From an uncultured Collinsella sp. (GTDB lineage Bacteria > Actinomycetota > Coriobacteriia > Coriobacteriales > Coriobacteriaceae), in the NCBI GenBank assembly GCA_900547285.1, contig URGF01000116.1, forward strand, positions 1-6,026: a stretch of 6,026 nt of DNA. Direction: 5' to 3'. The translations under genes were made by a program, and so were the position numbers. The number at the start of each line of letters is the position of its first letter. The stretch's first letter is position 1. Below the pieces are notes generated by a model. It searched no databases. It had not been told where the DNA came from and saw nothing but the letters and a program-made list of their open reading frames with translations. This document shows, piece by piece, positions 1 to 5,624 of the stretch.

Positions 1-1225
1 GACCCCAAAACAGCTCGAACAGCACATTTCCATCGAGCCAGCCCAAGTGAGTGGGCGCTAAACGAGCACGGACGCGACCTGCGATAACGTCTTTCGAGGT
101 GACGCGCCCCGCATGTCCTTCAATATGATCGGGCACCCAGGTGGCAAGGCCCAACTCGACCGCACGGTCGCAGGCCGCCGCCAACTCATCTGCAGCGATC
201 ACGCTTGCCGAGCGAACCAACAGATCGGGCCCAATGCCACGCGTCATGCGACAGGCAAGCATCAAATCCTCCGCCGCCGCCTCGCGCTGCGACAGATACT
301 CGGCATCAAACGTCGTCGCGGCATCGTCGCGTTGCACCAAGCGCACGCGATACGCATCGCCGCGAGCAAGCACGTCGGGAAACAGCCCGGCCAAGCGATC
401 GAAATCCTCGGCGTCGAGCATACCGGCGGCAGAGCGGCCCAAACCCAGATAGCCCTGTCCGGTCCAATAGGCAATGTTGTGGGCGCACTCATGGCCGTCG
501 AGCGCGTAGCTTGCCACCTCATACGGGTGATAGCCGGCCGCACTCAGGCGCTCACGCGCCGCATCCATGCATGCAGCCTGAAAATCCTCGTCGGGCTCGA
601 GCGACTCGTCGCGACACGCCATGCGATAGAGCGGCGTGCCCTCCTCGAGCGTGAGCGGGTACACCGACACATGATGCGGCGCCGCCGCCAACACGCCATC
701 GAGTGTGCGCTGCCAGCTTAGGTCGGTCTGCCCGGGAAGGCCGCACATCAGGTCGCACGACACGACAAGCCCAGCGTCCTTGACCGTCGTGATGGCAGCG
801 AGCGCCCGATCGGCATCGTGAATGCGGCCGATGGCGGTAAGTTCGGCGTTATCGAGCGTTTGCACGCCCAGAGAGACGCGCGTGACACCCACCCCGGCAA
901 GCGCAGTGGCAAGCTCTGCGGTCAGCGATTCGGGATTGGCCTCGCAGGTAAACTCAACAGGCTTGCACCACGCAGAGATACGCCGGGCAAATTCTACCAA
1001 ACGCTCCCCCGCCAGCGACGGCGTGCCGCCGCCAACATAGACGGTGCGGATCTGTGCAAGCGCGCCTGCGTCGCCAAAAGCATCGAGGCGCGCATACAAC
1101 TGCTCAAAATAGGTATCGAGCGCAACGCTCATGTTGCACGGAGCAAAACTGCGTGAGTCAAAGTCACAGTACCGGCATTTTTGGGCGCAAAACGGCACAT
1201 GCACGTACAGCGCGGTAACGGCCAC
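1..1225 (-). CDS. hemW: HemW-type radical SAM haem chaperone (3' end cut off by window edge)
   Basis: I translated this by hand: 408 codons with no stop, open to the left edge. HemW proteins bind haem and a 4Fe-4S cluster and are thought to deliver haem to respiratory enzymes; they were long misannotated as oxygen-independent coproporphyrinogen oxidase. The N-terminus reads LYVHVPFCAQKCRYCDF, with cluster cysteines C13, C17 and C20 in a CX3CX2C motif. The fourth cysteine that follows in true HemN is absent (D21-F22 instead), which favours HemW. Next come GGGTP (65-69), TCEANPES (93-100), SLGVQT (118-123), DLMCGLPGQT (158-167) and the HemW-typical HNxxYW (249-254). The last visible residues, RLAPTHLGWLDGNVLFELF, match the usual C-terminal end of the family, so probably only a few residues are missing. 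The GTG start at 1225 is fixed by a GGAGG sequence 7 bases upstream and lies 2 bases after the dusB stop, implying coupled translation. The family is clear; the haem-chaperone role is inferred from it. Confidence 0.93.
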   Translation of the reverse strand, partial: MAVTALYVHVPFCAQKCRYCDFDSRSFAPCNMSVALDTYFEQLYARLDAFGDAGALAQIRTVYVGGGTPSLAGERLVEFARRISAWCKPVEFTCEANPESLTAELATALAGVGVTRVSLGVQTLDNAELTAIGRIHDADRALAAITTVKDAGLVVSCDLMCGLPGQTDLSWQRTLDGVLAAAPHHVSVYPLTLEEGTPLYRMACRDESLEPDEDFQAACMDAARERLSAAGYHPYEVASYALDGHECAHNIAYWTGQGYLGLGRSAAGMLDAEDFDRLAGLFPDVLARGDAYRVRLVQRDDAATTFDAEYLSQREAAAEDLMLACRMTRGIGPDLLVRSASVIAADELAAACDRAVELGLATWVPDHIEGHAGRVTSKDVIAGRVRARLAPTHLGWLDGNVLFELFWG

Positions 1226-1227
1226 CG

Positions 1228-2271
1228 TTAGGCCTCCAACGGATGAGCGGGCACCGACTCGCCGGCGGCAAGTGCGGCCTCACAGGCCACCACATCGTGC
1301 TCGATATCATCGACCAGTGCCATGAACTCCTCGTATGTGGAGCAACGCACCACCTGAGCGCGCCAGGCGGCAGCATGGGGCATGCCCTTTAGATACCAGC
1401 TTGCGTACGTGCGGGCACGCGACATGAGCGGCAACAGCTCGTGCGTGAGCGTCAGGTGCTCGCGCAGGGCATCCAGGCGCTCAACCGAGGAGCGAGAAGG
1501 AACCGGCGTGCCATCGAGTGCAAGGGCTCGGGCATCGCCGAACACCCATGGATTGCCGTAGATGCCGCGCGCGATAAACACCGCGCTGGCACCCGAGCTT
1601 TGCAGATGCTCAGCAGCGTCCTCTGCCGAGAACACATCGCCCGAACCGATAACGGGAATCTCGACGGCGTCGGCCACCTCATCGACGACCGACCAATCGG
1701 CCTGGCCCGTATAGAGCTGCGTGGCGCAGCGACCATGTACCGCCACCGCGGCGGCCCCTGCTCCCTCAAGCATCTGGGCAAACGTCGCGGCGTTGCGGTC
1801 TTCGGCGTAAAAGCCCTTACGGATTTTTACGGTCACGGGCACATGCGCCGCGCCCACCGCCGCCTCGACGATCTGCTCGGCCAGATCGGGAGTGCGCATA
1901 AGCGCCGAGCCCTCGCCCTTGGTGACGACCTTGCGAGCCGGGCAGGCCATGTTGATATCGATCAGCGACAGGCGATCGCCCACACGCTCCTCGACGGCAG
2001 CAACAGCGCTCGCAAACTGATCGGGCTTGGAGCCAAAGAGCTGCACGCAGATCTGCTGCTCCTCATCGGCCGGCAGTACCAGGCGCCACGTCTTATTGCT
2101 GGCATAGGCAAGGCCCGCCACGCTCACCATCTCGCTATAGGCAAGATGGGCACCGCGACGGCGGCACATGATGCGATAGGCGGGATCGGTCACGCCCGCC
2201 ATGGGAGCCATAAGGAACGGCTGCTCGGCATAGGCGCCAAGCAACCGCTTGCTGTATTCAGAAAGTGCCAT
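1228..2271 (-). CDS. dusB: tRNA-dihydrouridine synthase, DusB-like
   Basis: A 347-residue flavoenzyme that reduces specific uridines in the tRNA D-loop to dihydrouridine using FMN and NADPH; it is cytosolic. The TIM-barrel FMN domain opens with LMAPMAGVTDPAYR (20-33). It continues with YSEMVS (45-50), QLFGSKP (77-83) and the active-site loop DINMACPARKV (105-115), where C110 is the expected catalytic acid. Then come VKIRKG (148-153, K149 near FMN), VHGR (178-181, H179) and IGSGDV, a phosphate-binding loop. The C-terminal part, with RARTYASWYLKGMPHAAAWR, matches the helical tRNA-binding domain of DusB/Nif3-like Dus proteins. Length is normal for the family (about 320-350). The ATG at 2271 is 4 bases after the lepA stop. 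The SD is weak: either AAGGTGG 12 bases upstream or GTAGG 4 bases upstream, so translation may depend on coupling to lepA. The family is certain; assignment to the DusB subgroup rather than another Dus is likely but not proven. Confidence 0.93.
   Translation of the reverse strand: MALSEYSKRLLGAYAEQPFLMAPMAGVTDPAYRIMCRRRGAHLAYSEMVSVAGLAYASNKTWRLVLPADEEQQICVQLFGSKPDQFASAVAAVEERVGDRLSLIDINMACPARKVVTKGEGSALMRTPDLAEQIVEAAVGAAHVPVTVKIRKGFYAEDRNAATFAQMLEGAGAAAVAVHGRCATQLYTGQADWSVVDEVADAVEIPVIGSGDVFSAEDAAEHLQSSGASAVFIARGIYGNPWVFGDARALALDGTPVPSRSSVERLDALREHLTLTHELLPLMSRARTYASWYLKGMPHAAAWRAQVVRCSTYEEFMALVDDIEHDVVACEAALAAGESVPAHPLEA
1233..1237 (-). promoter_or_regulatory. Shine-Dalgarno site of hemW inside the dusB 3' end
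   Basis: On the minus strand GGAGG lies within the last codons of dusB (Leu-Glu-Ala), 7 bases before the GTG at 1225. It decides the hemW start over the in-frame GTG codons at 1204 and 1198. Because the SD is inside dusB and the gap is 2 bases, ribosomes finishing dusB probably re-initiate on hemW. Confidence 0.85.
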
Positions 2272-2275
2272 GGAC

Positions 2276-4087
2276 CTACTCGTCCACCTTGAGAATCGCC
2301 ATAAAGGCCTCCTGCGGAACCTCGACCGAGCCGATGGCCTTCATGCGCTTTTTGCCCTCTTTCTGCTTTTCGAGCAGCTTGCGCTTTCGCGAGATATCGC
2401 CGCCATAACACTTGGCCAGCACGTCCTTGCGGCGCGCTTTGACGGTAGAGCGGGCAATGATCTTGTTGCCGATGGCGCCCTGGATAGGCACCTCGAACAG
2501 CTGGCGCGGAATGATTTCCTTGAGCTTGTCGCACAGACCGCGGGCCAGGCCATAAGCCTTATCCTTGTGCACGATAAACGACAGCGCGTCCACCTCGTCG
2601 CCCGAAAGCAGGATGTCGAGCTTGACGAGCTCGGAGGGGCGATATTCGTTGAACTCGTAGTCGAGCGAGGCGTAACCCTTGGTGCGGCTCTTGAGCTGGT
2701 CAAAAAAGTCCAGAATGAGCTCGGCAAGCGGCATGTCGAAACGCATCTCGACCGATTTGCTCGTGAGATGGATCATGTCGGTTGTAATGCCGCGATGCTC
2801 GATAGCGAGCTGCATGACGGCACCCGTATACTCGGGCGGACAGATAATCTTGGCCTTGAGGTAGGGCTCCTCGATGCGCTCGATGCGCGTAGCCTCGGGC
2901 AGATCCTGCGGGCTGCGAACATCAATCATCTCGCCGTCGGTCTTGTAGACGTGATAGTCCACCGAAGGGCTCGTGGCAATCAGGTCCAGGTTGAACTCGC
3001 GCTCCAGGCGCTCCTTGACGACCTCCATATGCAGCAGGCCCAAGAAGCCAACGCGGAAACCAAAGCCGAGCGCCACCGAAGTCTCGGGCTCCCACACCAA
3101 CGACGGGTCGTTGACATGCAGCTTATCGAGCGCGTCACGCAGGTTCTCGTAGTCCTTGTTATCGATCGGGAACAGGCCCGTATAGACCATGGGCTTAGCC
3201 TCGCGGTAACCGGGAAGCGGCTCGGGGCAGGGGTTCGACGCCCAGGTAAGGGTGTCGCCCACGCGAACGGCCTCGGGGTCCTTCAGGCCCGTGACCACGT
3301 ATCCGACCTCGCCGACCGTCAGCGCGTCGACCGGCGTCTCGGCGGGACGCTTGACGCCCACGCCATCGACCAAAAAGTCGCCCTTTGCCTGCATCATGCG
3401 CAAGGTATCGCCCTTTTTGATGGAGCCGTCAAAGATGCGCACCGTGGCGACGACGCCACGATACTCGTCGAAGTATGAATCCAGAATGAGTGCCTTGAGC
3501 GGCGCATTCGCATCGCCCTTGGGCGGAGAGATCAGAAAGACAATGGACTCCAGCAGATCGTGGATGCCCTCGCCGGTCTTGCCCGAGACACACACGGCAT
3601 CATCGGCAGGGATCGCCAGGTCATCCTCGATCTCGGTCTTAACCTCGTCGGGATGAGCCGAGGGCAGGTCGATCTTGTTGATGGCCGGCACAATGTCCAG
3701 ATTGGCGTTCATGGCAAGCGTCGCGTTGGAGACGGTCTGTGCCTCGACGCCCTGTGTGGCGTCGACAACGAGCACCGCGCCCTCACAGGCTGCCAGCGAG
3801 CGCGAGACCTCATAGGTAAAGTCCACGTGGCCCGGCGTATCGATCAGATTGAACTGATACGTCTCGCCATCGTCGGCGTCATAGGACACGCGAACGGCAT
3901 TGGACTTGATCGTGATGCCGCGCTCGCGCTCGATATCCATGGTGTCGAGCAGCTGCGACTCCATGTCGCGCTCGTCGACGGTATGGGTGAGCTCGAGAAT
4001 GCGGTCACTGATCGTGGACTTGCCATGGTCGATGTGCGCAACAATCGAGAAGTTGCGGATGTGGGAAATGTCAATTGAAGTATTCAT
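2276..4087 (-). CDS. lepA: Elongation factor 4 (LepA), ribosome-binding translational GTPase
   Basis: A 603-residue EF4, the usual length (about 600). This cytosolic GTPase resembles EF-G without its domain IV and carries a unique C-terminal domain. It acts on stalled or assembling ribosomes and has been reported to promote back-translocation or initiation and 30S biogenesis. GTPase motifs: G1 AHIDHGKS (17-24), G2/switch I ERERGITIKS (53-62), G3 DTPGH (83-87, catalytic H87), G4 NKID (137-140). G5 is SGKTGEG (168-174), where most LepA have SAK. The C-terminal domain ends with GGDISRKRKLLEKQKEGKKRM followed by IGSVEVPQEAFMAIL, typical of LepA. I chose the ATG at 4087 because the protein then begins IRNFSIVAHIDHGKS at the family-normal distance. 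The longer in-frame start at 4147 lies inside the rpsT terminator hairpin. No convincing SD precedes 4087. It is followed after 4 bases by dusB and probably heads a lepA-dusB-hemW operon. Confidence 0.98.
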   Translation of the reverse strand: MNTSIDISHIRNFSIVAHIDHGKSTISDRILELTHTVDERDMESQLLDTMDIERERGITIKSNAVRVSYDADDGETYQFNLIDTPGHVDFTYEVSRSLAACEGAVLVVDATQGVEAQTVSNATLAMNANLDIVPAINKIDLPSAHPDEVKTEIEDDLAIPADDAVCVSGKTGEGIHDLLESIVFLISPPKGDANAPLKALILDSYFDEYRGVVATVRIFDGSIKKGDTLRMMQAKGDFLVDGVGVKRPAETPVDALTVGEVGYVVTGLKDPEAVRVGDTLTWASNPCPEPLPGYREAKPMVYTGLFPIDNKDYENLRDALDKLHVNDPSLVWEPETSVALGFGFRVGFLGLLHMEVVKERLEREFNLDLIATSPSVDYHVYKTDGEMIDVRSPQDLPEATRIERIEEPYLKAKIICPPEYTGAVMQLAIEHRGITTDMIHLTSKSVEMRFDMPLAELILDFFDQLKSRTKGYASLDYEFNEYRPSELVKLDILLSGDEVDALSFIVHKDKAYGLARGLCDKLKEIIPRQLFEVPIQGAIGNKIIARSTVKARRKDVLAKCYGGDISRKRKLLEKQKEGKKRMKAIGSVEVPQEAFMAILKVDE

Positions 4088-4094
4088 GCGGACT

Positions 4095-4100
4095 ATCTTA
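4095..4100 (-). promoter_or_regulatory. Candidate -10 box of a leaderless lepA promoter
   Basis: On the minus strand TAAGAT (4 of 6 matches to TATAAT; fits the actinobacterial TANNNT form) ends 7 bases before the A of the lepA ATG at 4087. That is the distance expected between a -10 box and a transcription start. With no SD in this gap, transcription could begin at the ATG. No good -35 is seen: the hexamer 17 bases upstream is CTCCAT, part of the preceding terminator. A promoter is needed here because the rpsT transcript should end just upstream. Confidence 0.4.
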
Positions 4101-4112
4101 CCCGAGCGGTAC

Positions 4113-4149
4113 AAAAAATGGAGCCTGTTCCATAAAACAGGCTCCATTT
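4113..4149 (-). terminator. Intrinsic terminator of rpsT
   Basis: Read on the minus strand, AAATGGAGCCTGTT (4149-4136) pairs perfectly with AACAGGCTCCATTT (4129-4116) around a 6-base TTATGG loop. The stem runs into six consecutive T (4118-4113). This 14-bp stem plus T-tract is a textbook rho-independent terminator, 34 bases after the rpsT stop. In the plus direction the stem is followed by ATGCGCG, not a T-run, so it should act only for minus-strand transcription. It separates rpsT from the lepA-dusB-hemW unit. Confidence 0.95.
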
Positions 4150-4183
4150 ATGCGCGTAATCTGTGTGGTGTGAAATTTACAAC

Positions 4184-4450
4184 TTAAGCGTTGATGCTGT
4201 TCACGAGCTTGGCAAGACCGGACTTGCGGTTGGAAGCCTGGTTCTTGTGGATAACATGCTTGGCGGCAGCCATGTCGAGACGCTTGGTGACGGTCTTGAG
4301 GGCAGCCTGGGCCTTCTCGGCGTCGCCCTCGGCGACGGCGGACTGGACGTGCTTGGTCAGCGTCTTGAGCTCGGACTTGACAGCCTTGTTACGCATGCGA
4401 GCTGCCTCATTGGTGCGGATACGCTTCTTCTGAGACTTGATGTTTGCCAC
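4184..4450 (-). CDS. rpsT: Small ribosomal subunit protein bS20
   Basis: An 88-residue, strongly basic protein that binds 16S rRNA in the 30S body; 84-90 residues is usual. It starts MANIKSQKKRIRTNEAARMR, the classic S20 N-terminus, and ends HKNQASNRKSGLAKLVNSINA, the conserved C-terminal helix. The start is GTG at 4450, in the frame giving (M)ANIKSQ, with an AAAGGAA SD 8 bases upstream. A longer in-frame reading from TTG at 4519 would add 23 residues not found in S20 and would begin at the predicted transcription start, so I rejected it. The gene has its own promoter and terminator. A non-ATG start is notable because E. coli rpsT uses UUG as part of autogenous translational control; a similar brake here is inference. 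Confidence 0.98.
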   Translation of the reverse strand: MANIKSQKKRIRTNEAARMRNKAVKSELKTLTKHVQSAVAEGDAEKAQAALKTVTKRLDMAAAKHVIHKNQASNRKSGLAKLVNSINA

Positions 4451-4455
4451 TTCTG

Positions 4456-4475
4456 GAGTTCCTTTCGAGTTCCTT
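4456..4475 (-). repeat. Tandem AAGGAACTC 9-mers containing the rpsT SD
   Basis: On the minus strand AAGGAACTC occurs at 4475-4467 and again at 4464-4456, an 11-base period separated by GA. The downstream copy supplies the working SD (AAAGGAA 4465-4459) with 8-base spacing to the GTG at 4450. The upstream copy is too far (19 bases) to serve that start directly. It could be a standby ribosome site or a mimic bound by S20, or a chance duplication. Confidence 0.6.
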
Positions 4476-4520
4476 GCAAAAAATGTATGACACCTCTGAG
4501 ACACGGTGAGGTCATGCAAG
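4473..4520 (-). promoter_or_regulatory. Structured rpsT leader: hairpin plus T6 tract, possible attenuator
   Basis: On the minus strand ATGACCTC (4515-4508) pairs with GAGG-TG-TCAT (4496-4487, 2-base bulge) around an 11-base loop. The pairing can extend through T4518-A4484 and G4517-C4485 with one mismatch, directly up to six T (4483-4478). This resembles a moderate intrinsic terminator inside the 5' leader. CTTGCA (4520-4515) is also an exact complement of TGCAAG (4478-4473), giving an alternative longer closing stem that would loop out the T-tract and cover the first SD-like repeat. The structures are visible in the sequence; attenuation or S20 feedback is inference. It could also simply stop read-through from holA. 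Confidence 0.45.
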
Positions 4521-4525
4521 CGCCT

Positions 4526-4534
4526 ACTATAGCA
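4526..4534 (-). promoter_or_regulatory. Extended -10 promoter of rpsT
   Basis: On the minus strand TGCTATAGT combines the TGn extension (4534-4532) with a 5-of-6 -10 box TATAGT (4531-4526). Transcription would start near 4519, giving a leader of about 69 bases before the GTG at 4450. No good -35 lies at 16-18 bases, which is common for extended -10 promoters. A perfect TTGACA at 4569-4564 is 32 bases away and cannot pair with this box. Confidence 0.65.
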
Positions 4535-4583
4535 CGCTCCCCCTCAAAGGGATAGAACGAATTTGTCAAATAGGCAGGTATCA

Positions 4584-5546
4584 TCACGATTTTCTCAAGA
4601 TGTTCGTAATCCAGAGCAAAAGCGCGGCCTCAGAATCGGCCGAACCCTTGAGCGCGAGCTCTACATCGACCGCCCCCTCGAGCGCCGCGACGAGCTCTGC
4701 CATCGAAAAGCGACGTGCCCAGGTCAAGTGATTCTTGACCTGCCAGGACTGGAGCTTGAGCGTTGCGGCCAGCTCACGACCCTGTCCGCGCGCATCGAGC
4801 GCCTTGGCGACGATAAGCTCGCGGATGCGGCCGCACAGCAACGTGTAAGTCCACACGTAGCTCTTGGCGGGCAATAGATTGAAAAGCTCGAGCGAGCGTC
4901 GCATGTCACGTGCCGAGACCGCATTGAGAAAGTCCCAGGGTTGAACCTCGGCCGTACGTACAATCCAGCGCTCAACGTCGGCAAGCTCAATCTGGGGCGC
5001 CTCGACCATCTGGGCAAGCTTAGCCAAGTCGTTATCGAGCATGCGAGTGTTCTCGCCCGAACGCGAGACGAGCTCCTCGGCGGCCGCCGTCGAGATCGAC
5101 TTGCCGCGCTGCGTCGCCATCTGCTGCACGCGACGCGGTAGCTCCCAGCGCTTGGTGCCGGAGCAATCGATCACGGCCTTCTTATCGATCTTGGCGATCG
5201 CCTTATACAGGCGTGTGTTCTTGGCAAGCGAGTCGGCAATGATGAGGCAGACCGTTGTGGGGCTGGGACTCGCCAAATACTCGACAAGCGGCTCCGAGAC
5301 CGCCTTGGCGAGCTTTGAACAGCCGTCAAGGATTACCAGGCGAAACTCGCTGCCCATCGGAAAGGTGTTAAGCGATCCGATAATCGACTCGATATCGGGG
5401 TCTTTGGTCATATCGCGCTCGTCGAGGTTGAACTCGACCATGCCCGTCTTTTCCAGACGCGCTTTCATACGCGAGACGGCGTGATCGCGCTTGACGCCGT
5501 CGGTACCGACGATCAGATATGCCGGCAGCAGACCGATTTCGGACAT
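4584..5546 (-). CDS. holA: DNA polymerase III delta subunit (clamp loader)
   Basis: A 320-residue HolA, in the family range (about 320-345). Delta is the wrench of the clamp-loader complex and opens the beta sliding clamp. The N-terminal AAA+-like domain starts LPAYLIVGTDGVKRDHAV (7-24) and lacks a P-loop lysine motif, as expected for delta. FPMGSEFRLVILDG is the equivalent of the conserved 'F...RlVvv' strand. The middle region has LPRRVQQMATQRGKSIS and SGENTRMLDNDLAKLAQM, the usual delta pattern before the collar. The C-terminal collar holds SWQVKNHLTWARRFS (about 267-281) and DVELALKGSADSEAALLLWI, the 'D..lK....d....l' signature. The ATG at 5546 is chosen for its strong GGGAGGGGAG SD. The frame extends to 5609 but the added residues (MVGPWARMARNEYEG...) are not family-like and include the SD itself. 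It may be co-transcribed from comEC, 78 bases upstream, and also has a candidate promoter. Confidence 0.95.
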   Translation of the reverse strand: MSEIGLLPAYLIVGTDGVKRDHAVSRMKARLEKTGMVEFNLDERDMTKDPDIESIIGSLNTFPMGSEFRLVILDGCSKLAKAVSEPLVEYLASPSPTTVCLIIADSLAKNTRLYKAIAKIDKKAVIDCSGTKRWELPRRVQQMATQRGKSISTAAAEELVSRSGENTRMLDNDLAKLAQMVEAPQIELADVERWIVRTAEVQPWDFLNAVSARDMRRSLELFNLLPAKSYVWTYTLLCGRIRELIVAKALDARGQGRELAATLKLQSWQVKNHLTWARRFSMAELVAALEGAVDVELALKGSADSEAALLLWITNILRKS

Positions 5547-5550
5547 TGCG

Positions 5551-5560
5551 CTCCCCTCCC
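5551..5560 (-). promoter_or_regulatory. Shine-Dalgarno site of holA
   Basis: The purine run GGGAGGGGAG on the minus strand places GGAGG 8 bases before the ATG at 5546. It settles the start in favour of the 320-residue protein over the upstream in-frame starts at 5609 and 5588. Confidence 0.85.
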
Positions 5561-5586
5561 GCAGGCCTTCGTATTCGTTCCGTGCC

Positions 5587-5616
5587 ATTCTAGCCCAGGG
5601 GCCCACCACACGCCAA
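5587..5616 (-). promoter_or_regulatory. Candidate holA promoter
   Basis: In the 78-base comEC-holA gap, minus strand, TTGGCG (5616-5611, 4 of 6 to TTGACA) lies 18 bases upstream of TAGAAT (5592-5587, 5 of 6 to TATAAT). Transcription would start near 5580, leaving a leader of about 34 bases. It is plausible by sequence only. holA may also be read from an upstream comE promoter, since no T-tract terminator follows comEC. Confidence 0.4.
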
Positions 5617-5624
5617 CGACGTCG

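Noticed and set aside
113..721. A 202-codon plus-strand frame and other overlapping frames in the left 1.2 kb
   Set aside because: They are shadows of hemW, whose minus-strand frame carries all conserved radical SAM motifs across the same interval.
2249..3478. A 409-codon open frame on the plus strand opposite lepA, plus a 283-codon frame (1441-2292) opposite dusB
   Set aside because: Both are antisense to clearly conserved genes, have repetitive low-quality composition rich in L, R, H and A, show no recognisable domain, and are expected from third-position GC bias on the coding strand.
4357..4515. An out-of-frame ORF beginning at ATG 4515 in the rpsT leader and running into rpsT
   Set aside because: It has no SD, overlaps rpsT in another frame, and its translation shows no family features; its start lies in the leader hairpin.
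4564..4569. A perfect TTGACA (minus strand) just after the holA stop, as a -35 for rpsT
   Set aside because: The nearest good -10 (TATAGT, 4531-4526) is 32 bases away and no -10-like hexamer lies at 16-18 bases, so it is probably fortuitous.
5547..5609. An N-terminal extension of HolA from the in-frame start at 5609 (or 5588)
   Set aside because: The extension covers the strong SD, is not HolA-like, and ATG 5546 gives the expected start of the first beta strand.
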